Assembly: GCF_008801925.2 (NCBI RefSeq)
Contig: NZ_CP062803.1
Span: 1,736,001-1,800,000, forward strand
Reading direction: 5' to 3'
Origin: Cupriavidus basilensis
GTDB taxonomy: Bacteria > Pseudomonadota > Gammaproteobacteria > Burkholderiales > Burkholderiaceae
Length of the DNA stretch: 64,000 nucleotides
Each line of letters opens with the position of its first letter. Position 1 is the stretch's first letter. The notes beneath the pieces were generated by a model. The model saw nothing but the letters and a program-made list of their open reading frames with translations, ran no database searches and was not told the DNA's origin. Below, in pieces: positions 1-8,838 of this stretch. Made by a program: the position numbers and the translations under genes.

Positions 1-1571
1 TGCCGAAGAAGCAAGACGGCACGATCGACGACAAGGCCTATGTCAGCCTGCTGGCCCAGCAAGGCATGACGCCGGAGCAGTTCGATGCCCGCATGCGTTT
101 CGATCTGGCCACCCAGCAGCTCAGCAACTCGGTTGGCGCTACCGCCTTCGTGCCGAAGTCATTGCTGGACCGCCTGATCGCCATTCGCGACCAGCAGCGC
201 GATGTGCAGGCGCTGCAAATCAAGCCGGCCGATTTCACCGCCAAGGTCAATCCGGATGACGCTGCGCTGAAGGCCTACTACGAAGGTCACAAGGCGGCGT
301 TCTCGGTGCCCGAGCAAGCCAAGGTCGAATACCTGGTGCTGTCGGCCGACGCGCTGGCCGCGTCGACGCCGGTCACGCCCGAAGAGCTCAAGTCCTACTA
401 CGACAGCAACATCGCGCGCTTTCGCACCGACGAGCAGCGCCGCGCCAGCCACATCCTGATCGGTTCGCCCAAGGATGCCCCGGCTGCGGAGCGCCAGGCA
501 GCCAAGGAAAAAGCCACCAAGCTGCTCGAGGACCTGCGCAAGCATCCCGAGACGTTTGCCGACGTGGCCCGCAAGCAGTCGCAGGACCCGGGCTCGGCGG
601 AGAAGGGCGGCGACCTCGGCTTCATGGGCCGTGGCGCGCTGGTCAAGCCGTTCGAAGACGCGATGTACGCGCTCAAGGATGGCCAGATCAGCGACGTGGT
701 CGAGACGGACTACGGCTATCACATCATCAAGCTTACCGGCATCAAGCCGGCCGAGACCAAGCCGCTTGACCAGGTCCGTACCGAACTGGAAGCGGAGTTG
801 CGCAAGCAACTCGCCGCCAAGAAGTACACCGAGCTGGCAGACGCGTTTGGCAATACGGTCTATGAGCAGTCCGACAGCCTCAAGCCGGCAGCCGACAAGT
901 TCAAGCTGGCGATCCAGAGCGCCGACAACGTGACCCGCCAGCCGAACCCGGCCCTGGGCGCGCAAAACCCGCTCAATAACGAGAAGCTGCTCAAGGCGCT
1001 GTTCAGCGATGAATCCGTCAAGAACAGGCGCAACACCGAGGCCGTGCAGGTTGGCCCCACCACGCTGGTGGCGGCGCGCATCGTCGACTACCGCCCGGCC
1101 ACGGTGCGCAAGTTCGAAGATGTGCAGGCCAAGGTGCGCGAAGGCTATATCGCGCAGCAGGCAGCCGAGCTTGCGGCCAAGGCGGGCGCGGAACGTCTCG
1201 AAGCACTGAAGAAGAGCGGCAGCGCCGACGGTTTCGGCGCGCCGGTAACGGTCTCGCGTGCCAAGGCCGACGGCCTCGCACCCAAGGCTGTGGAAGCCGT
1301 GATGCGTGCCGATACCGCCAAGCTGCCAGCGTATGTCGGCGTGGACCTGGGCGCCGATGGCTACGCGATCTATCGCATCGGCAAGGTCAGCCAGCCTGCG
1401 CAGGCGGATGCCGCGCAGCGCCAGGGTGAGGCGCAGCAACTGGGCCAGATGCTGGGCCAAAGCCAGCTGGAAGCCTTCTACGAAGGCCTGAAGGACCGGG
1501 CCAAGGTGAAGCTGCTCAAGCCCGCTACCACCACGGAAGCGGGTTCGGCCAGCGGGGCTGGCGCGCAGTAA
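1..1571 (+). CDS. ppiD: Peptidyl-prolyl cis-trans isomerase PpiD (5' end outside window)
   Basis: The frame is open from base 3, so the gene begins upstream of the window; the ATG at 66 is internal. The visible part is the periplasmic portion of a membrane-anchored SurA/PpiD-type chaperone. First comes a SurA-like N-terminal helical segment ([16 protein letters not shown]). A parvulin rotamase domain follows, roughly bases 430-740, with the hallmark RRASHILIG and the FGDL-like [10 protein letters not shown] stretch. A second, degenerate parvulin-like/C-terminal region ends the protein. In the family this protein helps outer-membrane and periplasmic proteins fold at the inner membrane. The N-terminal membrane anchor is not visible here. 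A strong hairpin terminator follows 20 bp after the stop. Confidence 0.93.
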   Translation, partial: PKKQDGTIDDKAYVSLLAQQGMTPEQFDARMRFDLATQQLSNSVGATAFVPKSLLDRLIAIRDQQRDVQALQIKPADFTAKVNPDDAALKAYYEGHKAAFSVPEQAKVEYLVLSADALAASTPVTPEELKSYYDSNIARFRTDEQRRASHILIGSPKDAPAAERQAAKEKATKLLEDLRKHPETFADVARKQSQDPGSAEKGGDLGFMGRGALVKPFEDAMYALKDGQISDVVETDYGYHIIKLTGIKPAETKPLDQVRTELEAELRKQLAAKKYTELADAFGNTVYEQSDSLKPAADKFKLAIQSADNVTRQPNPALGAQNPLNNEKLLKALFSDESVKNRRNTEAVQVGPTTLVAARIVDYRPATVRKFEDVQAKVREGYIAQQAAELAAKAGAERLEALKKSGSADGFGAPVTVSRAKADGLAPKAVEAVMRADTAKLPAYVGVDLGADGYAIYRIGKVSQPAQADAAQRQGEAQQLGQMLGQSQLEAFYEGLKDRAKVKLLKPATTTEAGSASGAGAQ

Positions 1572-1590
1572 TACTGCCGCTCGCAACCAT

Positions 1591-1624
1591 AAAGAGAAAG
1601 GCGCCTTCGGGCGCCTTTCTCTTT
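1591..1624. terminator. Bidirectional intrinsic terminator between ppiD and tesA
   Basis: A 14-bp perfect stem (AAAGAGAAAGGCGC pairing with GCGCCTTTCTCTTT) around a CTTCGG loop. It has A-rich and T-rich arms, so it can terminate both ppiD on the plus strand and the convergent tesA on the minus strand. Confidence 0.9.
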
Positions 1625-1643
1625 ATGGCAAAGCCGCGGACAA

Positions 1644-2327
1644 CTAGCGCGTAGCTGTCTCCGCCGCCGGCGCCTTCAGCAAGGGCTTGAGCTGCGGCCA
1701 GACGGTATCGAGCAGCGTGCCCTGCGCCTGCGCCGTGGGATGGAGGCGGTCCGCCTGGAACCACTCTGGCTTGGCGATGACTTGCTCCAGCAGGAAGGGC
1801 ACCAGCCGGACCTTATACTCGCTGGCCAGCTTGGGGTAAAGCGAGAAGAACCGTTCGGTGTAGTCCGGCCCGTAGTTGGGCGGGATGCGCATGCCCACCA
1901 GCAGCACGCTGGCCTTGGCCTGCTGCGCGCTGGTGACGATGCTGCGCAGGTTGGCTTCGGTGGTCTGCAACGGCAGGCCGCGCAAGGCATCGTTGGCGCC
2001 AAGCTCCACGATGACCACGGCCGGATGGTGCCTTGCCAGCAGGTCGGGCAAGCGCGTCTTGCCGCCCACCGTGGTCTCGCCGCTGATGCTGGCATTCACG
2101 ACGTTATAATCGAACCGTTCCGCCCGCAGACGCGCCTCCATCAGCTTGACCCAGCCTGTATCGCGGGCCAGGCCATACTCAGCGGACAGGCTGTCGCCCA
2201 GCACCAGGATGGCGGGCGTTGCCGCATGCGCCATCGACGCCGTGGCCGGCACCATCGCGGGCAGCAGCGTGGTCACGCACACCGCCAGCGCCAGCTTTCG
2301 CCAACCGCACCAGAACTTCTTGCTCAT
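1644..2327 (-). CDS. tesA: GDSL lysophospholipase/acyl-CoA thioesterase TesA
   Basis: A 227-residue SGNH hydrolase of the TesA (thioesterase I/protease I/lysophospholipase L1) family, which cleaves acyl esters and acyl-CoA in the periplasm. An N-terminal signal peptide is visible (cleavage near AHA-AT, residue 35). Block I is LVLGDSLS with nucleophile Ser46, the oxyanion motif is GAND near residue 112, and the catalytic pair is Asp193/His196 in DRLHP. Length fits the family (about 180 mature residues). The chosen start, MSKKFW, shares bases with the divergent ATPase start; an in-frame ATG 12 bp upstream (MDED) is the alternative. The tesA-ATPase divergent pair is also found in E. coli (tesA-ybbA). 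Confidence 0.9.
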   Translation of the reverse strand: MSKKFWCGWRKLALAVCVTTLLPAMVPATASMAHAATPAILVLGDSLSAEYGLARDTGWVKLMEARLRAERFDYNVVNASISGETTVGGKTRLPDLLARHHPAVVIVELGANDALRGLPLQTTEANLRSIVTSAQQAKASVLLVGMRIPPNYGPDYTERFFSLYPKLASEYKVRLVPFLLEQVIAKPEWFQADRLHPTAQAQGTLLDTVWPQLKPLLKAPAAETATR

Positions 2328-3024
2328 GTCTTCATCCATTCTTGCAGTCGAGTCATTAGGAAAGACCGTAGCCGACACGACAGGTTCGCTGACGATTTTG
2401 CACGACGTATCGTTTTCCGTCACGCCCGGCGAGACGCTGGCCATTGTGGGCGCATCCGGTTCGGGAAAATCCACCCTGCTGGGCTTGCTGGCGGGCCTGG
2501 ACCTGCCCTCGACAGGCACCGTCAAGCTCAACGGGCAGGACCTGTTCCAGCTCGACGAAGACCAGCGGGCAGCGCAACGCGGACGCCATGTGGGCTTCGT
2601 GTTCCAGTCGTTCCAGCTGGTCGGGCACCTGAGCGCCCTGGAAAACGTCATGCTACCGCTGGAGTTGCGCGGAGAGACCGCGGGCGTGCGCGAGCGCGCC
2701 GCCGACATGCTGGCCCGCGTGGGGCTGAGCGGGCGCCTTTCCCACTATCCACGCACGCTCTCTGGTGGGGAGCAGCAGCGCGTGGCGCTGGCGCGGGCGT
2801 TTGTGGCCCGTCCCGACATTCTTTTTGCCGACGAGCCTACCGGGAGCCTGGATACGGCCACCGGGGAGGCCGTCATTGCGTTGATGTTCGAGCTGAACCG
2901 GGATGCCGGTTCCACCCTGGTGCTCGTCACGCACGATCGCTCCGTGGCGGCCCGCTGCGGGCGCATCCTGACCATCGAAGCCGGCCGGGTTGCCAGCGAC
3001 GAGTGGATGACCGCGCCGGTTTGA
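2326..3024 (+). CDS. ABC transporter ATP-binding protein, YbbA/LolD type
   Basis: A 232-residue ABC ATPase. It has Walker A GASGSGKST (about 42-50), the Q-loop FVFQSFQ, the signature LSGGEQQR (145-152), Walker B ILFADEP (165-171) and the switch His in LVTHD. The sequence is of the MacB/LolD/YbbA class, which works with FtsX-like permeases. No permease gene is adjacent: the next gene, pgi, converges 12 bp downstream. The start MSSSILAVES is at the CATG that also forms the tesA start on the other strand. The frame stays open upstream, but that region lies within tesA coding sequence. The substrate cannot be told from sequence. Confidence 0.88.
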   Translation: MSSSILAVESLGKTVADTTGSLTILHDVSFSVTPGETLAIVGASGSGKSTLLGLLAGLDLPSTGTVKLNGQDLFQLDEDQRAAQRGRHVGFVFQSFQLVGHLSALENVMLPLELRGETAGVRERAADMLARVGLSGRLSHYPRTLSGGEQQRVALARAFVARPDILFADEPTGSLDTATGEAVIALMFELNRDAGSTLVLVTHDRSVAARCGRILTIEAGRVASDEWMTAPV

Positions 3025-3036
3025 TAAAACGCTGCG

Positions 3037-4671
3037 TCAGGCGTTGCCGAGCGCCGCGCGCGCGCGCGCAATCAGGCTGGCGGTCGATGCATCGTGCTGC
3101 CCGGCGGCGGCACTTGCCGCATGGTTAAGCTCGCCCTCGATCGGCTTGGCCAGGATCTTGCCGAGTTCCACACCCCATTGATCGAACGAGTTGATGTTCC
3201 AGACCACGCCTTGCACGAAGGTGCGGTGTTCATAGAGCGCGATCAGCGCGCCGAGGGTATGCGGCGTGATGTCTTCCATCAGCAGCGTGTTGCTCGGCCG
3301 GTTGCCCTCGAACACCATGTGGGCGATACGGATCTCGTCGGTGAGGCCCGTGGCGCGCAGTTCCTCGGCCGTACGCCCGAGCATCAGCGCCTCGGCCTGG
3401 GCAAAGCAGTTGGCCAGCAGCTTGGCGTGATGGCCGGGCAGCAGGCGAGGCGGCCGCAGCGGCGCCACGAAATCCACCGGCACGATCTGCGAGCCCTGGT
3501 GGATCAGCTGGAAATAGGCGTGCTGGCCGTTGGTGCCAGCGGAGCCCCAGACTACCGGCGCGGTATGGGCACGCACGTGGCGGCCGTCAAGCTGCACCGA
3601 TTTGCCGTTGCTCTCCATTTCCAGTTGCTGCAGGAAGGCAGGAAACAATTCGAGTGAGGTGGAGTAAGGCGCCATGCAACTGGTCGGCATGCCGAAGAAG
3701 TTGCGGTACCAGATGCCGAGCATGCCCAGTACCACGGGCATGTTCTGCGCCAGCGGCGCGCTGCTGAAATGCGCATCCATGGCGCGGCCACCGATCAGCA
3801 GGTCTTCGAAGGCATCGAAGCCCACCGCCAGCGCAATCGACAGGCCGACCGAGGACCACAGCGAGAAACGCCCGCCGATCCAGTCCCAGAATTCGAACAT
3901 GTGCGCGGGGTCGATGCCGAAGGCGCGCACCGCCTCCACATTGGTCGACACCGCGGCAAAATGGCTGGCCAGCTGGTCCAGGGCCACCCCTTTGTCGAGG
4001 AACCACTGGCGCGCGCTGCAGGCGTTGGCCATGGTCTCGAGCGTGGTGAAGGTCTTGGAGCAGACGATCACCAGCGTTTGCTCGGGGTCCAGCCGCTCCA
4101 GGCATTCGGCCAGCTCGGTGCCGTCCACGTTGGAGACGAAATGCATGCGCGGGCCGTTGCCGGCCAGGTGCGAGAGCGCGCGGCACACCATGCGCGGGCC
4201 CAGGTCGGAGCCGCCGATGCCGATGTTGATGACGTCGGTGATGCGCTTGCCGGTGAAGCCGGTCCAGTCGCCACTGCGCACGCGCTGCGAGAACACGCGC
4301 ATGCGGTCCAGCACGGCGTGAATGGCCGGCATGACGGGCTTGCCGTCGACCTTGAACGTTGCCCCTGCGCCGGCGCGCAGCGCGATGTGCAGGACCGCGC
4401 GGTCCTCGGTGGCGTTGATGTGGTCGCCGGCAAACATGGCATCGCGGCGTTTCGTCACGCCGGCTTCATCCGCCAGTTGCATCAGCAATGCCATGGTCTG
4501 CGGCGTGATGCGGTTCTTGGAGTAATCGAGATACAGGCCTGCGGCTTCCAGCGAGAACTGCTCGACGCGTTGTTCTGCGGAGCCGGCGGCAAACCACTCG
4601 CGCATCGGCGTTTCGCGAATGGCGTCGTGGTGTTGCAGAAGTGAGTGCCAGGCGTGGAGGTCTGTGGGCAT
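3037..4671 (-). CDS. pgi: Glucose-6-phosphate isomerase
   Basis: A 544-residue cytoplasmic enzyme interconverting glucose-6-phosphate and fructose-6-phosphate in glycolysis and gluconeogenesis. Both family signatures are present: GGRFSLWSSVGL (signature 1) and VVWNINSFDQWGVELGK (signature 2, containing the catalytic-loop residues). The sugar-phosphate-binding IGIGGSDLGP stretch and VCSKTFTT are also present. Length matches bacterial Pgi. It starts at MPTDLHAW and is monocistronic, converging on the ABC ATPase gene. The 238 bp upstream (4672-4909) separate it from the EamA gene and show no other gene. Confidence 0.97.
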   Translation of the reverse strand: MPTDLHAWHSLLQHHDAIRETPMREWFAAGSAEQRVEQFSLEAAGLYLDYSKNRITPQTMALLMQLADEAGVTKRRDAMFAGDHINATEDRAVLHIALRAGAGATFKVDGKPVMPAIHAVLDRMRVFSQRVRSGDWTGFTGKRITDVINIGIGGSDLGPRMVCRALSHLAGNGPRMHFVSNVDGTELAECLERLDPEQTLVIVCSKTFTTLETMANACSARQWFLDKGVALDQLASHFAAVSTNVEAVRAFGIDPAHMFEFWDWIGGRFSLWSSVGLSIALAVGFDAFEDLLIGGRAMDAHFSSAPLAQNMPVVLGMLGIWYRNFFGMPTSCMAPYSTSLELFPAFLQQLEMESNGKSVQLDGRHVRAHTAPVVWGSAGTNGQHAYFQLIHQGSQIVPVDFVAPLRPPRLLPGHHAKLLANCFAQAEALMLGRTAEELRATGLTDEIRIAHMVFEGNRPSNTLLMEDITPHTLGALIALYEHRTFVQGVVWNINSFDQWGVELGKILAKPIEGELNHAASAAAGQHDASTASLIARARAALGNA

Positions 4672-4909
4672 GCGTGCGGAAATCTTTGAAGGACAGCGCG
4701 GAAGTACCGTTTCAAGCTTGGTTTTTCAACTAGACAGCATTGCTCCCCGGCAGCCAGTCCGGCTGGCCTTGCGCGACGGTCAGGAGCGTCTCAAGTATAA
4801 CGCGCCCATCTGGCGCGACCCGGTGTTTTGGCGGCAAAAGACGGCATTAGTGCTTCCGAGGGGATCGATCGCCGGGCGCATGCCTGCGCGCGCTGGCGCG
4901 GTTCTTCCA

Positions 4910-5872
4910 TCAGCCGGGGCGCCCCAGCCGGCGCGCGACCGCCCGCAGCGCTGGCTCGCCCCCTGCCACGCACACGCCGCCCGCGCAGATCACCGCCACG
5001 CCGAGCGCGGTGATCCAGTCTGGCAACTGGCCGAACGCCAGGTAGCCGATGGTCGTCGCCGACAGGATCTGCAGGTAGAGGAAGGGGCTGAGGAATGACG
5101 CGTCGGCGTACTGGAACGCGCGAATCACAAAATAGTGGCCAATCGAGCCGGTGATGCCGGTGCTCAGCAGGAGCACGGCTTGCAGCGGCGTGGGTGCCGC
5201 TTCGAACCAGAAGAAGGGCACCAGCAGCGTGGTCAGGGCGGCGCCGGTCACACCGCTCTGGATCAAGGTGGTCATGGGCGCGTCATGCGCGGCGATGCGC
5301 CGCGTCAGCATCTGCATCAGCGCGAACACCAGTGCCGACAACAAGCCCAGCGCAATGCCGGCCCCGCTCAGCTCGCCGCCGGGGCGCACCACGATCAGCA
5401 TGCCGACGAAGCCGATCGCCACGCCGCTCCAGCGGCTGACGCGCGCATGCGCGCTCGGGCGCTCGCCGAGCAGCCAGGGCGACAACGCCACCACGAACAG
5501 CGGCGCGCAGAAATTCAGCGCCGTGGCCTCGGCCAGCGGCATCAGCTTGAGCACGCTGAAGAACACCAGCGTGGAGACCAGCATCATGCCCCCGCGCAGC
5601 CACTGCAGGCCCGGTTTCACCGGGCGCCATTGCTGGCGCAAACGCACCGGCCCGAGCAGCAGGAAGATGGCGGCCACGTGGCCCACGTAGCGTACCCACG
5701 CCACACCCACCACCGGCAGGCCCTGCTGGGTCAGCGTCTTGCTGCTGGCATCCAGCAGGCTGAGGATCCATTGGCCGAGCACCAGCAGGGCCACGCCGGT
5801 CAGCAGCTGGCGCCGGGCCGGCGAGCCGCTGGCGGCCTGCAGGCGGGCGCCGCTATCGGTGGCCTTGCTCAT
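4910..5872 (-). CDS. EamA/DMT-superfamily membrane transporter
   Basis: A 320-residue protein with about ten hydrophobic segments in two EamA halves. The first half includes WVRYVGHVAAIFLLLGP and LNFCAPLFVVALSPWLLGE; the second includes YLQILSATTIGYLAFGQLP. This is the drug/metabolite transporter pattern of inner-membrane exporters for amino acids or metabolites. The ATG overlaps the nnr stop codon (ATGA), so it is translationally coupled to nnr and probably co-transcribed with dadA-nnr. The substrate is unknown; the dadA neighbour weakly suggests an amino-acid-related compound. Confidence 0.88.
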   Translation of the reverse strand: MSKATDSGARLQAASGSPARRQLLTGVALLVLGQWILSLLDASSKTLTQQGLPVVGVAWVRYVGHVAAIFLLLGPVRLRQQWRPVKPGLQWLRGGMMLVSTLVFFSVLKLMPLAEATALNFCAPLFVVALSPWLLGERPSAHARVSRWSGVAIGFVGMLIVVRPGGELSGAGIALGLLSALVFALMQMLTRRIAAHDAPMTTLIQSGVTGAALTTLLVPFFWFEAAPTPLQAVLLLSTGITGSIGHYFVIRAFQYADASFLSPFLYLQILSATTIGYLAFGQLPDWITALGVAVICAGGVCVAGGEPALRAVARRLGRPG

Positions 5873-7494
5873 GCCTGCTGCGCCCGCAGCAGGGCATTGA
5901 ACAGGTCGCGCACCGGCAGGTAGAGCTCGCTCGCGGTCAGGCCGGCGGGGCCGGTGCCCTGGGCCACCAGGTGGTCGGCGGCGCGCCCGTGCAGCCAGAC
6001 CGCGGCCTGCGCGGCCTGCAGCGCCGGCATGCCTTGGGCCAGCAGGGCGCCGATCATGCCGGCCAGCACGTCGCCGGTGCCGGCGGTGGCCAGCCCGGCA
6101 TTGCCGGTCGGGTTGATCGATACCGACACGCTGCCGAGCGCATCCGGTGGCGACGCGATCACCGTGCCCGAGCCCTTGAGCACGACCACGGCCTGCCACT
6201 GGGCCGCCAGCGAGCGCGCCGCCGCCAGGCGGTCGCGCTGGATCTCGGCCACGCTGATGCCGGACAGGCGCGCGGCTTCGAGCGGGTGCGGCGTCATCAC
6301 GCGCACCGGCGGGCCGCCGCCAAGCATGGCGGCAAGCGCGGGGTCCGCGGCCAGCAGGTTCAGCGCATCGGCATCCAGCACCAGCGCGGGCGGCTCGGTG
6401 GCGGCCACGCTGGCTTGCAGCAACTGCGCCAGCTGCTTGCGCGCCGCCGTGCCTGTGCCCATGCCCGGGCCGATCACCAGCGCGGACATGTTGGTCAGCT
6501 CGATCTCCGCGATCGGGTGCAGCATCAGCTCCGGGTGCACAAGGTCGATCAGCGGCGCGGGCTGCGCCAGGAAAGCGATGTGCACGCGCCCGGTGCCCAG
6601 GTGCTGCGCGGCACGCGCGCCAAGCAGCGGTGCGCCGGTCATGCCGATGCCGCCGCCGATCACGGCGAGCGAGCCGAAGGTGCCCTTGTTGGTGGCATGG
6701 CGCCGCGTGGGCAGCGCCGCTGCAAACGACGCCGGCACGTTGACCATGGCGCAGGCAGGCTGGGCCGGCGGGTAGAGCAGGCCGAGCGGGGCGATATCGA
6801 CCTCGCCCGCGCAATCGCGCCCGTCGAGCGTGAGCAGGCCTGGCTTGGCACCGATGAAGGTGAGGGTGCGCAGAGCGCGCACCGCCGGCGCGCCGGCGCC
6901 GGTATCGGCGAACAGCCCGCTCGGGATGTCGAGGGAGAACACGGGCAGCCGGGACTCGGCAAGGTGCGCGATCCACTGCGCCGTGAAGCCATCGGCGGCG
7001 CGGTTCAGGCCAATGCCGAACAAGCCGTCGACCAGCGCGCAGGTGTCCGGGGGAAACGGCGGCAGGGTGCCATGGCAGGCGGATTCCGGTATGGCGTGCA
7101 GTATCACGCCGGCTGCGCGCGCCTCCAGCCAGGCACGCCCGGCGTCGGCGGGCAGGCGATCGGGCTCGGCAGTCAGCCACACCTGCACCTGGCGCCCGGC
7201 CTGGTGCAGGCGGGTGGCGGCCACCAGCGCGTCGCCGCCGTTGTTGCCCGGGCCGGCCAGCAGCACCAGCGGGCCGGCTGGCGCATGGTGCGCCAGCCAC
7301 GCCGCCGCGGCGGCGCCGGCCCGGGACATCAGCGCGAAGGCGGGCAGGCTGGCCATGGCGGCCGCTTCGATGTGGCGCACGGCCGCCACATCGTACAGCG
7401 GGATCGCGCTGGCGCTTGCCGCATCCAGGGGCAGCCACGCATCGTCGGGCAGGGCAGCGGCAAGCGTGGGAGAAGTCGGGGCAGAGCTTTGCAT
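5869..7494 (-). CDS. nnr: Bifunctional NAD(P)HX epimerase/dehydratase
   Basis: A 541-residue fusion that repairs hydrated NAD(P)H. The N-terminal YjeF_N (epimerase) domain, about residues 20-240, shows LLAGPGNNGGDALVAATRL. The C-terminal ribokinase-like dehydratase domain, about 250-535, shows GPGMGTG, VLDADALNLLA and GLATAGTGDVLAGMIGALL, the ADP/ATP-dependent NnrD motifs. The start MQSSAPTSPT is 2 bp after the dadA stop, and the ATG of the following EamA gene overlaps its stop. The three genes look like one operon, an unusual setting for this housekeeping enzyme. Confidence 0.93.
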   Translation of the reverse strand: MQSSAPTSPTLAAALPDDAWLPLDAASASAIPLYDVAAVRHIEAAAMASLPAFALMSRAGAAAAAWLAHHAPAGPLVLLAGPGNNGGDALVAATRLHQAGRQVQVWLTAEPDRLPADAGRAWLEARAAGVILHAIPESACHGTLPPFPPDTCALVDGLFGIGLNRAADGFTAQWIAHLAESRLPVFSLDIPSGLFADTGAGAPAVRALRTLTFIGAKPGLLTLDGRDCAGEVDIAPLGLLYPPAQPACAMVNVPASFAAALPTRRHATNKGTFGSLAVIGGGIGMTGAPLLGARAAQHLGTGRVHIAFLAQPAPLIDLVHPELMLHPIAEIELTNMSALVIGPGMGTGTAARKQLAQLLQASVAATEPPALVLDADALNLLAADPALAAMLGGGPPVRVMTPHPLEAARLSGISVAEIQRDRLAAARSLAAQWQAVVVLKGSGTVIASPPDALGSVSVSINPTGNAGLATAGTGDVLAGMIGALLAQGMPALQAAQAAVWLHGRAADHLVAQGTGPAGLTASELYLPVRDLFNALLRAQQA

Positions 7495-7496
7495 GG

Positions 7497-8786
7497 TCAG
7501 CGTGGGCCTAAGCCGTAGCGGTCGGGGGTCAGGCCATCCAGGTCGATGCCGGGGCGATCGCCTGCGATCAGGTCGGCGGCAATGCGCCCGGAGCCGCATG
7601 CCATCGCCCAGCCGGCGGAGCCGTGGCCCAGGTTGAGGTACAGCCCGGGCACGGCCGTGGCGCCGATCAGCGGCGGGCCATCGGGCAGCATCGGGCGCGC
7701 GCCGGCCCACAGCGTGGCCGTGTCATAGTGGCCTGCAACCGGGAACCAGTCGCGCGCCACCTTGAGCAAGGTGTTGATGGCCGCGGGGCGCAGGTCGAGC
7801 TTGCGCGAGCCGAGCTCGGCGGTGCCGGCAATGCGCAAGCGGTTGCCCATGCGGGTGATGGCGACCTTGTAGGACTCGTCCATCAGCGCGCCCAGCGGCG
7901 CCTGCAGCTCGTCGCTGACCTGCACGGTGGCGGAATAACCTTTGACGGGGTAGAGGGGGATGCGCAGGCCCAGCGGGCGCAACAGCGCGGCGCTAGCGAT
8001 GCCTGCACTGACCAGCAAGCGATCGGCGGTGAGTGTTTCGCGCGCGCTGCGGGCATCGCCGGCAGCGGTGCTGCGCAGGTCAAGCGAGAGCTTGCCGCCC
8101 GGCAACGGCCGCAGCGCGCTGGCGTCGCTGTCCATGACAAAGCGCACGCCCGCGGCCTCGGCCAGCACGCGCAGCCGGCGCACGAACATCGGGCAATTGC
8201 CGGATTCGTCCTCGGGGAGATGCAGCCCGCCGGCCAGCGGCGTGTCGGTGGTCAGGCCAGGCTCGATGCGCCGGCAGCCGTCGGCGTCGACCAGCCGGTG
8301 CGGCACCTTGTGCTCGCGCAGCAGGGCCAGCGCCGGCTCGGCGAGATCCCGGTCGCGCTGGGTGCGGAACAGCTGCAGGTAGCCTTGAGATTGCTCGTAG
8401 TCGATCTGGAGCTGGCCGCGCAGCGCATGCAGGCATTCCCGGCTGTAGAAGGCCAGGCGCTGCATGCGCAGCTTGTTGATGCGGTAGCGCTCCAGCGTGC
8501 ATTCGCCCAGCCAGCGCGCGATCCAGCGCCACATGGCCGGATCGGCGCTGGGCCGGAACAGCACGGGCGAGGTGCTGGCGAAGAGGTTGCGCAGCACCTT
8601 GCCCGGCATGCCGGGCGCCGCCCAGGGGGTGACATAGCCTGGCGCGATCACGCCAGCGTTGCCGAAGCTCGACTCCTGCGCCGGCGCCGCGCGCCGCTCG
8701 ACCACGGTTACGTCGAAGCCAGCCTCGCGCAGGTACCACGCGGAGCACACGCCGATGACACCGGCGCCGATGACGATTACATGCAT
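7497..8786 (-). CDS. dadA: D-amino-acid dehydrogenase, DadA-like FAD oxidoreductase
   Basis: A 429-residue DAO-family flavoenzyme. It has an N-terminal Rossmann FAD motif VIGAGVIGVCSAWYL (residues 5-19) followed by VVERR. SSFGNAGVIAPGYVTPWAAP is the typical DadA substrate/FAD region, and GARPMLPDGPPLIG with NLGHGSAGWAMACGSG closes the FAD site. The family oxidises D-amino acids to 2-oxo acids plus ammonia at the inner face of the membrane. It starts 40 bp downstream of dctM, a gap that holds a 9-bp tandem repeat, so it may be read with the TRAP genes. Its exact substrate cannot be assigned; DadA-like homologues also act on proline-type imino acids. Confidence 0.85.
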   Translation of the reverse strand: MHVIVIGAGVIGVCSAWYLREAGFDVTVVERRAAPAQESSFGNAGVIAPGYVTPWAAPGMPGKVLRNLFASTSPVLFRPSADPAMWRWIARWLGECTLERYRINKLRMQRLAFYSRECLHALRGQLQIDYEQSQGYLQLFRTQRDRDLAEPALALLREHKVPHRLVDADGCRRIEPGLTTDTPLAGGLHLPEDESGNCPMFVRRLRVLAEAAGVRFVMDSDASALRPLPGGKLSLDLRSTAAGDARSARETLTADRLLVSAGIASAALLRPLGLRIPLYPVKGYSATVQVSDELQAPLGALMDESYKVAITRMGNRLRIAGTAELGSRKLDLRPAAINTLLKVARDWFPVAGHYDTATLWAGARPMLPDGPPLIGATAVPGLYLNLGHGSAGWAMACGSGRIAADLIAGDRPGIDLDGLTPDRYGLGPR

Positions 8787-8802
8787 GGCGCTCCGTAGGT
8801 TG

Positions 8803-8838
8803 CTTCAGTTACTTCAGTTACTTCAGTTACTTCAGCTC
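8803..8838. repeat. 9-bp tandem repeat spanning the dctM stop codon
   Basis: Three perfect copies of CTTCAGTTA (8803-8811, 8812-8820, 8821-8829) followed by a diverged fourth, CTTCAGCTC. On the minus (coding) strand each unit reads stop-Leu-Lys in the dctM frame, so the gene end KELK-stop is followed by two further LK-stop units. The array reaches to within 17 bp of the dadA start. Confidence 0.9.
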
